A stretch of DNA of 64,000 nucleotides from Streptomyces bacillaris (GTDB lineage Bacteria > Actinomycetota > Actinomycetes > Streptomycetales > Streptomycetaceae). The notes beneath the pieces were generated by a model, which was not told the origin of the DNA, searched no databases, and worked only from the letters and a program-made list of their open reading frames with translations. Numbering within the stretch: the first letter of the stretch is position 1; each line of letters begins with the position of its first letter. The position numbers were made by a program, and so were the translations under genes. Where the stretch lies: positions 6,572,001 to 6,636,000 of the forward strand of contig NZ_CP029378.1 of NCBI RefSeq assembly GCF_003268675.1, written 5' to 3'. This document shows positions 8,940 through 16,492 of this stretch, piece after piece.

Positions 8940-8975
8940 TTTTTGTTCCCGAGGGCCGCCCCGTAGGCTTGACCC

Positions 8976-9677
8976 ATGACCACACAGAGCCAGGGGCTGC
9001 ATACACATGTGCTGGACACCCTGGGTCTGGAGATCACCTCCGGCCAGTGCCCGCCCGGCAGCGTGCTACGCACCGACGAGCTGGCCCAGCGCTTCGACGT
9101 CTCCCGTACGGTGATCCGCGAAGTGGTCCGGGTCCTGGAATCCATGCACCTGGTCGAGTCCCGCCGCCGGGTCGGGGTGACCGTCCGCCCCACCGAGACG
9201 TGGAACGTGTACGACCCCCGGGTCATCCGCTGGCGGCTGGCCGGCGCCGACCGCCCCCGCCAGCTGCGCTCCCTCACGGTCCTGCGCTCCGCCATCGAGC
9301 CGGTCGCGGCGGGCCTCGCCGCCCGCCACGCCACCGCCGAGCAGTGCGCCGAGCTGACCGAACGCGCCCTCGGCATGGTCGCCACCTCCCGGGGCCAGCA
9401 GCTGGAGGGCTACCTCGAACACGACATCGCCTTCCACCGGATCGTGCTCAACGCCTCCGGCAACGAGATGTTCGCCCGCCTCGGGGACGTGGTCGCGGAG
9501 GTCCTGGCGGGCCGCACCCACCACCAGGTGATGTTCGAGGACCCCGACCCCGCCGCCGTCACCCTCCACGTACGCCTCGCGGAAGCGGTCCGCGAGGGCG
9601 ACCCGGAGGCGGCCGAGCGCATCACCAAGGAGATCGCGGTCGGCGCCCTGCACGAACTGGACGTCCTCGCCCCGTAG
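8976..9677 (+). CDS. gntR: FadR/GntR-family regulator of the gluconate genes
   Basis: 233 residues. The N-terminal winged HTH (about 20-80) contains the GntR-type segment LRTDELAQRFDVSRTVIREVVRVLE. The C-terminal all-helical FCD domain has the metal/ligand residues of the family (EHDIAFHRIVLNASGN and the late HVRLAEAVREGD). It is probably a gluconate- or gluconate-6-phosphate-responsive repressor of the divergent gntK-gntP operon. No ribosome binding site is visible; TAGGCT at 8964-8969 lies 6 bases before the ATG, so the mRNA may be leaderless. Confidence 0.88.
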   Translation: MTTQSQGLHTHVLDTLGLEITSGQCPPGSVLRTDELAQRFDVSRTVIREVVRVLESMHLVESRRRVGVTVRPTETWNVYDPRVIRWRLAGADRPRQLRSLTVLRSAIEPVAAGLAARHATAEQCAELTERALGMVATSRGQQLEGYLEHDIAFHRIVLNASGNEMFARLGDVVAEVLAGRTHHQVMFEDPDPAAVTLHVRLAEAVREGDPEAAERITKEIAVGALHELDVLAP

Positions 9678-9747
9678 AAGGTCTCCCGAGGCGTACGGTG
9701 GTCCGCGTTCGATCTTCGCGAAGCGCGGGAGCAGGGAGAGCAGGGTT

Positions 9748-10833
9748 ATGCCACAGCAGGTGCAGGCGGTCATCGCACCGGGGAAGAACGAGCCGGTCAG
9801 GGTCGAGACGATCGTGATTCCGGACCCCGGCCCCGGAGAGGCCGTCGTGAAGATCCAGGCGTGCGGTGTCTGCCACACCGACCTGCACTACAAGCAGGGC
9901 GGGATCAACGACGAGTTCCCCTTCCTCCTCGGCCACGAGGCGGCGGGCGTCGTGGAGTCCGTCGGCGAGGGCGTCACGGATGTCGCCCCCGGTGACTTCG
10001 TCATCCTCAACTGGCGTGCTGTGTGCGGCCAGTGCCGCGCCTGTCTGCGCGGCCGCCCCTGGTACTGCTTCGACACCCACAACGCCCAGCAGAAGATGAC
10101 GCTGCTCGACGGCACGGAGCTGTCGCCCGCCCTCGGCATCGGCGCCTTCGCGGAGAAGACCCTCGTCGCCTCCGGCCAGTGCACCAAGGTCGACCCCGAG
10201 GTCGCCCCCGAGGTGGCCGGACTCCTCGGCTGCGGCGTGATGGCGGGCATCGGCGCCGCCATCAACACCGGCCAGGTCGGCCGCGGCGACTCGGTCGCCG
10301 TCATCGGCTGCGGCGGCGTCGGTGACGCGGCCATCGCCGGCTCCCGGCTCGCCGGAGCGGCGAAGATCATCGCGGTCGACATCGACGACCGCAAGCTGGA
10401 GACGGCGAGGGCGATGGGCGCCACCCACACCGTCAACTCCCGCACCAGCGACCCCGTCGAGGCGATCCGTGCCCTCACCGACGGCAACGGCGCCGACGTC
10501 GTCATCGAGGCCGTCGGCCGCCCGGAGACGTACGAACAGGCCTTCTACGCCCGCGACCTGGCCGGAACGGTCGTCCTCGTCGGCGTCCCCACCCCGGACA
10601 TGAAGCTCGAACTCCCGCTCCTGGACGTCTTCGGCCGCGGCGGCTCGCTCAAGTCCTCCTGGTACGGCGACTGCCTGCCCTCCCGGGACTTCCCGATGCT
10701 GGTCGACCTCCACCAGCAGGGCCGCCTGGACCTCGCCGCCTTCGTCACCGAGACCATCGGCCTGGGCGATGTCGAGCAGGCCTTCACCAAGATGCACGAC
10801 GGCAACGTCCTGCGCTCGGTGGTGGTCTTCTGA
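9748..10833 (+). CDS. S-(hydroxymethyl)mycothiol dehydrogenase
   Basis: 361-residue zinc alcohol dehydrogenase. Catalytic zinc ligands are C42 (GVCHTD), H63 (LLGHEAAG) and C162 (GCGVMAG). The structural zinc loop has C93, C96, C99 and C107 (CGQCRACLRGRPWYC). The NAD-binding GCGGVG motif is at 187-192. These features and the length match the NAD/mycothiol-dependent formaldehyde dehydrogenase (MscR/AdhE2 family), which oxidises the formaldehyde-mycothiol adduct and reduces S-nitrosomycothiol. The MBL-fold gene downstream overlaps its stop codon, as is common for this enzyme in actinobacteria. Confidence 0.92.
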   Translation: MPQQVQAVIAPGKNEPVRVETIVIPDPGPGEAVVKIQACGVCHTDLHYKQGGINDEFPFLLGHEAAGVVESVGEGVTDVAPGDFVILNWRAVCGQCRACLRGRPWYCFDTHNAQQKMTLLDGTELSPALGIGAFAEKTLVASGQCTKVDPEVAPEVAGLLGCGVMAGIGAAINTGQVGRGDSVAVIGCGGVGDAAIAGSRLAGAAKIIAVDIDDRKLETARAMGATHTVNSRTSDPVEAIRALTDGNGADVVIEAVGRPETYEQAFYARDLAGTVVLVGVPTPDMKLELPLLDVFGRGGSLKSSWYGDCLPSRDFPMLVDLHQQGRLDLAAFVTETIGLGDVEQAFTKMHDGNVLRSVVVF

Positions 10834-11462
10834 TGACCGCCGGCATCGACCACCTGGTCACCTCCGGCACCTTCGCCCTCGACGGCGGCGAGTGGGACGT
10901 CGACAACAACGTCTGGATCGTCGGTGACGACACCGAGGCGATCGTCATCGACGCCGCCCACGACGCCACCGCCATCGAGGCCGCGCTCGGCGGCCGTACG
11001 CTGCGCGCCATCGTCTGCACCCACGCGCACAACGACCACATCGACGCCGCCCCCGCCCTCGCGGAGGCCACCGGCGCCCCGATCCTGCTCCACCCGGCCG
11101 ACCGGGAGCTGTGGCAGCAGACCCACCCGGACCGCGCCCCCGACGCCGAACTGACCGACGGCCAGGAACTGGAGATCGCCGGGATCACCCTCACGGTCCT
11201 GCACACCCCCGGCCACGCCCCCGGCGCGGTCTGCCTCTACGCCCCCGAGCTGGCCACGGTCTTCACCGGGGACACGCTCTTCCAGGGCGGCCCGGGCGCC
11301 ACCGGCCGCTCCTTCTCGTCGTTCCCCACGATCATCGACTCGATCCGGGACCGGCTGCTCACACTCCCGGGCGACACCACGGTCCGTACGGGCCACGGCG
11401 ACCCCACCACGATCGGCGCCGAGGCCCCGCAGCTCGACGACTGGATCAAGCGCGGCCACTGA
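10833..11462 (+). CDS. metallo-beta-lactamase-fold hydrolase, partner of the mycothiol dehydrogenase
   Basis: 209 residues. The zinc motif THAHNDH at residues 63-69 gives ligands H64, H66, D68 and H69. The further ligands are in LHTPGHAPG, FTGDTLF and RTGHGD, so both metal sites look complete. The fold is that of glyoxalase II-type thioesterases. The ATG overlaps the dehydrogenase stop (TGATG), so the two are translationally coupled. By analogy with the glutathione pathway, it may hydrolyse the S-formylmycothiol produced by its partner; that is inference. Confidence 0.9.
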   Translation: MTAGIDHLVTSGTFALDGGEWDVDNNVWIVGDDTEAIVIDAAHDATAIEAALGGRTLRAIVCTHAHNDHIDAAPALAEATGAPILLHPADRELWQQTHPDRAPDAELTDGQELEIAGITLTVLHTPGHAPGAVCLYAPELATVFTGDTLFQGGPGATGRSFSSFPTIIDSIRDRLLTLPGDTTVRTGHGDPTTIGAEAPQLDDWIKRGH

Positions 11463-11474
11463 GCAGGTGGAGCC

Positions 11475-12413
11475 TCACCCCTCCGGCCAGGCGGAGAGCC
11501 GCAGCCCGCTCACGAAGCGGCGCGGCTCCCCGCTGACCGGATCGGTGAACTCCAGCCGCCGCGCCAGCAACTGCAACGGCCGGTCCCAGTCCTCCCCGGC
11601 CCCCTCCGGCTCCACCACCGGATAGAGCGGATCGTGGACGATCGGCACCCCCAGCGCGTTCATATGGACCCGCAGCTGATGCGTCCGCCCGGTGGCGGGC
11701 ACCAGCCGGTAACGCCCCAGCGCACCCCGGTGCTCCACCAGCTCCACGTGACTCTCGCTGTTCGCCCCGCCCGGCACCTCCCGGGCGGCGAGCACTCCGC
11801 GCTCCTTCACGATCCGGCTCCGTACGGTCCGTGGAAGGGCCAGCTCCGGGTCGTACGGGGCCACCGCCTCGTACTCCTTGCGCACCAGCCGGTCCCGGAA
11901 CAGCGTCTGGTACGCGCCCCGCTCCTCCGGCCGCACCACGAAGAGCACGAGCCCCGCCGTCAGCCGGTCCAGCCGGTGCGCGGGCTGCAGCGCGGGCACC
12001 CCCAGCTCCCGCCGCAGCCGGGCCACCGCGGTCTGTGTGATGTGCCGCCCCCGGGGCGTGGTGGCGAGGAAGTGCGGCTTGTCCGCGACCACGAGATGCG
12101 CGTCCCGGTACACGATCCCGATGGGAAAGGGCACCGGCTCCTCGGGAGCGAAGTCCCGGTGGAACCAGAGCGACAGCCCGGCGGCATACGGCTCACCGCC
12201 CCGCACCGGCACTCCGTCGGCCCCCACGAACCGCCCCGCGTCGAGCATCGCCGCGACCCGCTCCGCCCCGATCGCCCCACCGAACCGCGCGACCAGGTAC
12301 TCCCCGACCGTGGACCACGCCCCGCCCGGATCCTCCGGCAACCGCACCCGTACGGCATCGATCCCGTCCCGCTGGGGGAGAGGCCCGGCGGACGCCTTCC
12401 TGCGGCCCCTCAT
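11475..12413 (-). CDS. RluA-family RNA pseudouridine synthase
   Basis: 312 residues from ATG 12413, preceded by a GAGAGGGGCGAGG ribosome binding site; an upstream in-frame ATG at 12449 would fall in the terminator of the tRNA gene. The catalytic motif HRLDRLTAGLVLF supplies the aspartate. VVADKPHFLATTPRG and ATGRTHQLRVHMNALG are the other conserved RluA blocks. It isomerises uridine to pseudouridine in rRNA or tRNA; the target site is not deducible. The N-terminal 80 residues are family-specific rather than an S4 domain. It converges on the MBL gene with 12 bp between stops. Confidence 0.88.
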   Translation of the reverse strand: MRGRRKASAGPLPQRDGIDAVRVRLPEDPGGAWSTVGEYLVARFGGAIGAERVAAMLDAGRFVGADGVPVRGGEPYAAGLSLWFHRDFAPEEPVPFPIGIVYRDAHLVVADKPHFLATTPRGRHITQTAVARLRRELGVPALQPAHRLDRLTAGLVLFVVRPEERGAYQTLFRDRLVRKEYEAVAPYDPELALPRTVRSRIVKERGVLAAREVPGGANSESHVELVEHRGALGRYRLVPATGRTHQLRVHMNALGVPIVHDPLYPVVEPEGAGEDWDRPLQLLARRLEFTDPVSGEPRRFVSGLRLSAWPEG

Positions 12414-12446
12414 CCTCGCCCCTCTCCGGCCTCCGGCCCGGTGACG

Positions 12447-12473
12447 CAAAAGAGCCCCACCGAAGTGGGGCTC
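12447..12473 (-). terminator. intrinsic terminator of tRNA-Leu with UUCG tetraloop
   Basis: On the minus strand GAGCCCCAC pairs with GTGGGGCTC around a TTCG tetraloop, and TTTT follows immediately. The stem is 9 bp and perfect. It begins five bases after the tRNA CCA end, so it terminates the tRNA transcript. Confidence 0.88.
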
Positions 12474-12477
12474 CCGC

Positions 12478-12565
12478 TGGTGTCCGAGGGGGGACTTGAA
12501 CCCCCACGCCCGATAAAGGGCACTAGCACCTCAAGCTAGCGCGTCTGCCATTCCGCCACCCGGAC
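12478..12565 (-). tRNA. tRNA-Leu, anticodon GAG
   Basis: The minus strand folds as a class II tRNA. The acceptor stem GTCCGGG pairs with CTCGGAC (one G-U pair), discriminator A, and the CCA end is encoded at 12480-12478. The anticodon stem CTAGC/GCTAG encloses the loop TTGAGGT, giving anticodon GAG (reads CUC and CUU). The T loop is GTTCAAG within the stem GGGGG/CCCCC, and the variable arm is long, as expected for leucine. A TATGGT -10-like hexamer lies on the minus strand at 12614-12609. A strong intrinsic terminator follows. Confidence 0.96.
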
Positions 12566-12749
12566 AAGGTGTCTGTCTCGCGGGCCCGTGCCCGTTCCGA
12601 CGTGGAAAACCATAGCAAACATTCGAGGGTGCTCGATCACGCCCCGATGGCTGTGAACGGTGCGTGACGGGCGATGCACGGCCTTGGGTGTGGGACGTGG
12701 GCGCGGGAGGATGGGAAGGAGCACCACAGCGACAGCGGAAGGAAGCAGC

Positions 12750-14084
12750 GTGAGCGAGAGCAGCACGGGCAAGGCCGTCGGCGTCGGGGACGCCGAGAGG
12801 GAGGTCGTGGACCTCTGTCGTGACCTGATCCGGATCGACACCAGCAACTACGGCGACCACTCGGGCCCCGGTGAGCGGCTCGCCGCCGAGTACGTGGCGG
12901 AGAAGCTCGCCGAGGTCGGTCTCGAGCCGCAGATCTTCGAGTCGCACAAGGGCCGCGCTTCCACCGTCGCGCGCATCGAGGGCGAGGACCCCTCCCGGCC
13001 CGCCCTGCTCATCCACGGGCACACCGACGTGGTCCCGGCCAACGCGGCCGACTGGACGCACGACCCGTTCTCCGGGGAGATCGCGGACGGCTGTGTCTGG
13101 GGCCGGGGCGCCGTCGACATGAAGGACATGGACGCGATGACCCTCGCGGTCGTACGGGAGCGGATGCGCACCGGCCGCAAGCCCCCGCGCGACATCGTGC
13201 TGGCCTTCCTCGCGGACGAGGAGGCGGGCGGGACGTACGGGGCCCGGTATCTGGTCGACAACCACCCGGGGCTCTTCGAGGGCGTCACCGAGGCGATCAG
13301 CGAGGTCGGCGGGTTCTCGTTCACCGTCAACGAGAACCTGCGGCTCTATCTGGTGGAGACGGCCCAGAAGGGCATGCACTGGATGAAGCTCACCGTGGAC
13401 GGCACCGCCGGGCACGGTTCGATGATCCACAAGGACAACGCGATCACGGAGCTGTCCGAGGCGGTCGGGCGGCTGGGGCGGCACAAGTTCCCGGTGCGGG
13501 TCACCAAGACGCTGCGGCACTTCCTCGACGAGCTGTCGGACGCGCTCGGCACCGAGCTGGACCCGGAGAACATGGACGAGACGCTCGCCAAGCTCGGCGG
13601 CATCGCCAAGCTGATCGGCGCCTCCCTCCAGAACACCGCCAACCCGACCCAGCTCGGCGCGGGCTACAAGGTCAACGTGATCCCGGGCCAGGCGACCGCC
13701 CATGTCGACGGCCGGTTCCTGCCGGGGTACGAGGAGGAGTTCCTCGCCGACCTGGACCGGATCCTGGGCCCCCGGGTGAAGCGCGAGGACGTGCACGCGG
13801 ACAAGGCGCTGGAGACCACGTTCGACGGGGCCCTGGTCGACGCCATGCAGACCGCTCTGGTCGCGGAGGACCCGATCGCCCGTGCCGTGCCGTACATGCT
13901 CTCGGCCGGCACCGACGCCAAGTCCTTCGACGACCTGGGCATCCGGGGCTTCGGTTTCGCCCCGCTGAAGCTGCCCCCGGAGCTGGACTTCGCCGGGATG
14001 TTCCACGGCGTCGACGAGCGCGTCCCGGTCGACGGCCTGCAGTTCGGCGTGCGGGTGCTCGACCGGTTCATCGACCACAGCTGA
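12750..14084 (+). CDS. M20/M25/M40 family metallopeptidase
   Basis: 444 residues from GTG 12750, which has GGAAGGAAG just upstream. Metal and catalytic motifs are LLIHGHTDVVPA (first His and Asp), WGRGAVDMKDMDAM (bridging Asp) and LAFLADEEAGGTYGA (catalytic Glu plus metal Glu). The dimerisation domain lies in the middle, and the final metal His is in FAGMFHGVDERVP. The family hydrolyses dipeptides or acylated amino acids in the cytosol. This subgroup is usually annotated as M20/M25/M40 peptidase or DapE-like; the substrate is not assigned. Confidence 0.9.
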   Translation: MSESSTGKAVGVGDAEREVVDLCRDLIRIDTSNYGDHSGPGERLAAEYVAEKLAEVGLEPQIFESHKGRASTVARIEGEDPSRPALLIHGHTDVVPANAADWTHDPFSGEIADGCVWGRGAVDMKDMDAMTLAVVRERMRTGRKPPRDIVLAFLADEEAGGTYGARYLVDNHPGLFEGVTEAISEVGGFSFTVNENLRLYLVETAQKGMHWMKLTVDGTAGHGSMIHKDNAITELSEAVGRLGRHKFPVRVTKTLRHFLDELSDALGTELDPENMDETLAKLGGIAKLIGASLQNTANPTQLGAGYKVNVIPGQATAHVDGRFLPGYEEEFLADLDRILGPRVKREDVHADKALETTFDGALVDAMQTALVAEDPIARAVPYMLSAGTDAKSFDDLGIRGFGFAPLKLPPELDFAGMFHGVDERVPVDGLQFGVRVLDRFIDHS

Positions 14085-14184
14085 CCGGTCCCGTCGATAA
14101 TTCGCCTGCCTGTGCGTATGTGATCGAAAGAGTGAAACGAGCCGTTCACACGTAGCCCCGCTCCCCCCTCCTCGTTACAAGGTT

Positions 14185-14207
14185 TGCGGTCCGCGGCTGG
14201 GACCGCA
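14185..14207 (+). promoter_or_regulatory. stem-loop in the chpH leader
   Basis: TGCGGTCC at 14185-14192 and GGACCGCA at 14200-14207 form a perfect 8-bp stem with a 7-base loop. It ends 13 bases before the AGGAGG ribosome binding site of chpH. It may stabilise the mRNA or control translation; no terminator-like U-run follows. Confidence 0.5.
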
Positions 14208-14227
14208 CTTTCCAACTAGGAGGAATC

Positions 14228-14461
14228 ATGATCAAGAAGGTCGTCGCAGTTGCGGCTGCCACCGGTGGCCTCGTTCTCGCGGGTGCGGGCATGGCTTCCG
14301 CCGACGCGGGCGCCCAGGGTGCGGCCATCGGCAGCCCCGGTGTGCTCTCCGGCAACGTCGTCCAGGTCCCGGTCCACGTGCCGATCAACCTGTGCGGCAA
14401 CACGGTCTCCGTGATCGGGCTGCTGAACCCCGCCTTCGGCAACACCTGCGTCAACGCGTGA
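14228..14461 (+). CDS. chpH: short chaplin (ChpH-type)
   Basis: 77 residues. The Sec signal peptide is 1-25 (IKK, hydrophobic core, cleavage near ASA-DA). The single chaplin domain runs from about 30 to 77, with SPGVLSGN, VPVHVPINLCGN and VIGLLNPAFGN and the invariant cysteines C56 and C74 that form a disulfide. Short chaplins self-assemble into amyloid-like fibrils at the air interface and coat aerial hyphae and spores. AGGAGG lies 5 bases before the ATG. The position immediately before a long chaplin matches the chpH-chpC pair of S. coelicolor, so the symbol rests partly on synteny. Confidence 0.92.
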   Translation: MIKKVVAVAAATGGLVLAGAGMASADAGAQGAAIGSPGVLSGNVVQVPVHVPINLCGNTVSVIGLLNPAFGNTCVNA

Positions 14462-14494
14462 CGTTGCGTCAACCCGTAAGGGTTTGAGCTCGGT

Positions 14495-14529
14495 CGGTCC
14501 CGGAGTGCGTGCCATGCACTCCGGGACCG
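14495..14529 (+). terminator. hairpin downstream of chpH
   Basis: CGGTCCCGGAGTGC at 14495-14508 pairs perfectly with 14516-14529 around a 7-base loop. It lies between chpH and chpC, and the abundant short chaplin mRNA is probably terminated or 3'-stabilised here. Confidence 0.7.
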
Positions 14530-14598
14530 TTCGGCATTCGGCTCCCGCACGGTCATGTCCGGGGGTTTTTCGGAAGGCAGAAGGCAGGAAACGAACCT

Positions 14599-15393
14599 AT
14601 GCGACAGGTCACTCGTAAAGGCCTGATCACCATGGCGGCGGCGGGCGGGGTCCTCGCTCTCAGTGGCGGCTACGCCCACGCCGACGCCGGGGCGGCCTCG
14701 ACGGCCACCGGCTCACCGGGCGTGCTGTCCGGGAACTCGGTCTCGGTCCCGATCGACATCCCGGTCAACGTCTGCGGCAACTCGGTCACCGTCGGCGGTC
14801 TCATCAACCCGACGTTCGGAAACGACTGCGAGAACGGGTCGGCGGCGTCGAGCCAGGGCTCCGGCACGCAGAACCGTATCGGCGGCGGCTCCGCCGACGG
14901 GGCCCAGGCCGGCAACACGGCCCAGGCCGGGGACATCACCGCCACCGACCGGACCGGCGAGCCCGGCACGGGCCGTCACCGGGCGGGCGGGGCCGGTGCG
15001 GAAGGGGTCGCGCAGGGCTCGCCCGGCATCCTCTCCGGCAACATGGTCCAGGCGCCGGTCAGCGTCCCCGTGAACGTCTGCGGCAACAGCGTCTCCGTGA
15101 TCGGGCTGCTGAACCCGACCTTCGGCAACAGCTGCTCCAACGACGCCACGCCGCCTCCGCCGCCCCCGACGCCGGAGGAGCCGCAGAAGCCCCCGGTCAC
15201 GCCGGAGACGCCGGTCGACCCGCCGGCCAACCAGCCGCCCGAGCCGAACGTACCCGAGCCCCAGCTCGACCCGGAGGAGCAGCTCGCCCAGACCGGCGCG
15301 GGCGGCATGGAGATGCTCATCCCGGCCAGCGCCGGACTGATGCTGGCCGGCCTGGGATCGGTGCTCTACCGCCGCTCCCGCAGCGCCGCCTGA
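14599..15393 (+). CDS. chpC: long chaplin with LAXTG sorting signal (ChpC-type)
   Basis: 264 residues from ATG 14599. Features in order: signal peptide 1-30; chaplin domain 1 at about 38-78 with C59 and C77; a Gly/Ala/Ser linker; chaplin domain 2 at about 139-180 with C161 and C179; a Pro-rich wall-spanning stretch 185-225; LAQTG at 229-233; transmembrane helix 238-257; and a YRRSRSAA tail. LAQTG fits the LAXTG motif cleaved by class E sortases, so the protein is covalently wall-anchored and may nucleate short chaplins. The gene has its own leader after the chpH terminator. Name by synteny and architecture. Confidence 0.92.
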   Translation: MRQVTRKGLITMAAAGGVLALSGGYAHADAGAASTATGSPGVLSGNSVSVPIDIPVNVCGNSVTVGGLINPTFGNDCENGSAASSQGSGTQNRIGGGSADGAQAGNTAQAGDITATDRTGEPGTGRHRAGGAGAEGVAQGSPGILSGNMVQAPVSVPVNVCGNSVSVIGLLNPTFGNSCSNDATPPPPPPTPEEPQKPPVTPETPVDPPANQPPEPNVPEPQLDPEEQLAQTGAGGMEMLIPASAGLMLAGLGSVLYRRSRSAA

Positions 15394-15446
15394 CCCGGGC
15401 GCGTACGCCGGGAACAGCGGTACGGAAAGCGAGCAGGCGAACACGG

Positions 15447-15473
15447 ACGGGCCCCGCGACCCGCGGGGCCCGT
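15447..15473. terminator. terminator between chpC and the DUF5703 gene
   Basis: ACGGGCCCCGCG at 15447-15458 pairs perfectly over 12 bp with 15462-15473 around a 3-base loop. It lies between convergent genes. Confidence 0.7.
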
Positions 15474-15539
15474 TCCCGTGTCATCTCTCGTCGGACGCCC
15501 GGGTCACCGGAGACCCGTGACATCGGGCGGCTGGTGGTG

Positions 15540-15728
15540 TCACCAGGTGGCTCGCAGCTGACGGATGATCCGCCGACGCAGCCGCACTCTCCGACTGCCG
15601 TCCAGGCGCAGCGTCAGACGGTCCAGTTCCCAGTGTCCGTACTCGGCGTGGTCGGTCAGGAGTCGGGCCGCTTCCTGGCGGGTGACTCCGCGCGGCACGT
15701 ACACGTCGACAAATTCGTATTCCGGCAT
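15540..15728 (-). CDS. DUF5703 family small protein
   Basis: 62 residues, MPEYEFVDVYVPRGVTRQEA then a basic C-terminal half rich in Arg (SRRVRLRRRIIRQLRATW). It matches the actinobacterial DUF5703 family in length and in the EYEFVDVYVPRGVSR-like opening. The function is unknown; a soluble basic protein could bind nucleic acid. No ribosome binding site is seen. CACAAT on the minus strand ends 7 bases before the ATG, suggesting leaderless translation. Confidence 0.8.
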   Translation of the reverse strand: MPEYEFVDVYVPRGVTRQEAARLLTDHAEYGHWELDRLTLRLDGSRRVRLRRRIIRQLRATW

Positions 15729-15735
15729 CGCATCT

Positions 15736-15768
15736 ATTGTGCGGGCAGAGCCCCGGTACGGATAGCGT
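15736..15768. promoter_or_regulatory. divergent pair of leaderless-type promoters
   Basis: Two genes diverge across only 47 bp. On the plus strand TAGCGT at 15763-15768 is followed by 7 bases and then ATG 15776. On the minus strand CACAAT at 15741-15736 is followed by 7 bases and then ATG 15728. Neither start has a Shine-Dalgarno sequence. The spacing places both transcription starts at or next to the start codon. Confidence 0.5.
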
Positions 15769-15775
15769 CTGCACT

Positions 15776-16438
15776 ATGTCTGATGCTGCGCAGCCCACCG
15801 CTGCCGAGGTACGTGCCGCCGCCGAGGCGGTCAAAGCCGCGATCGACCGTCACCTCGACGCGGTCGAACGCCGCACCGGGGACGACGACCCCGCCGTCTA
15901 CGAAGCGTTCAACTCACTGGCCGCCGCTGCCGAGGTCTACGACGAACTCCTCTACGACCGCTACGACGAGGTCACCCCCTTCGAGATCCCCGGCGCGGAC
16001 GACTCCCTGCCGCCCTACGCCGGACCCGCCGAACCCAGCGCGCTGAGCGTGCTGATCCGGCGCGACTACGCGGTCGCGGAACCCCAGCGGCTGCTCGCCC
16101 AGGCACAGCGCCTCGCCGACCTCGACGAAGGACCCGGCGCGAACGGCTCCACCACCCCGGTGGTCGGCACCAGCGTCCACGCCGCGCTCGGCATGCTCTT
16201 CGGGGAGTACGAACCCGACGAGATCGCCTCCCGGCACAAGGAGTTCGGCCTGGAGGAGGGCGACTCCACGCTCTGGGTCTCCGCCGCCGAGGCGCTCCCG
16301 GAGCCGGGGGAGTGGCTCGCCGCCCCCTTCGAGGACGCCGACCCCGAGCTGGTGGTCTGCCGCTTCGACGTCAGCGCCGTCTTCGACGAGGAGGAGCTGG
16401 ACGAGGAGCTGGACGAGCCGGCGGCCGGCCGCGCATGA
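15776..16438 (+). CDS. acidic hypothetical protein
   Basis: 220 residues from ATG 15776. The protein is strongly acidic, with no signal peptide or transmembrane helix. The N-terminal third is helical (AEVRAAAEAVKAAIDRHLDAVERRTG), the middle includes PSALSVLIRRDYAVAEPQRLL, and the C-terminus ends in a Glu/Asp run (DEEELDEELDEP). I do not recognise the family beyond its occurrence as a conserved Streptomyces hypothetical. It diverges from the DUF5703 gene, with which it shares a compact promoter. Confidence 0.75.
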   Translation: MSDAAQPTAAEVRAAAEAVKAAIDRHLDAVERRTGDDDPAVYEAFNSLAAAAEVYDELLYDRYDEVTPFEIPGADDSLPPYAGPAEPSALSVLIRRDYAVAEPQRLLAQAQRLADLDEGPGANGSTTPVVGTSVHAALGMLFGEYEPDEIASRHKEFGLEEGDSTLWVSAAEALPEPGEWLAAPFEDADPELVVCRFDVSAVFDEEELDEELDEPAAGRA

Positions 16439-16492
16439 CAGGGCAGCGGGCCCCGGCGCAGTGGTGCGCCGGGGCCCGCTCGCGTGTGCTGA

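Noticed and set aside
12478..12565. tRNA gene as an integration site
   Set aside because: No integrase or partial duplicate of the tRNA 3' end lies nearby; the flanks are ordinary genes.
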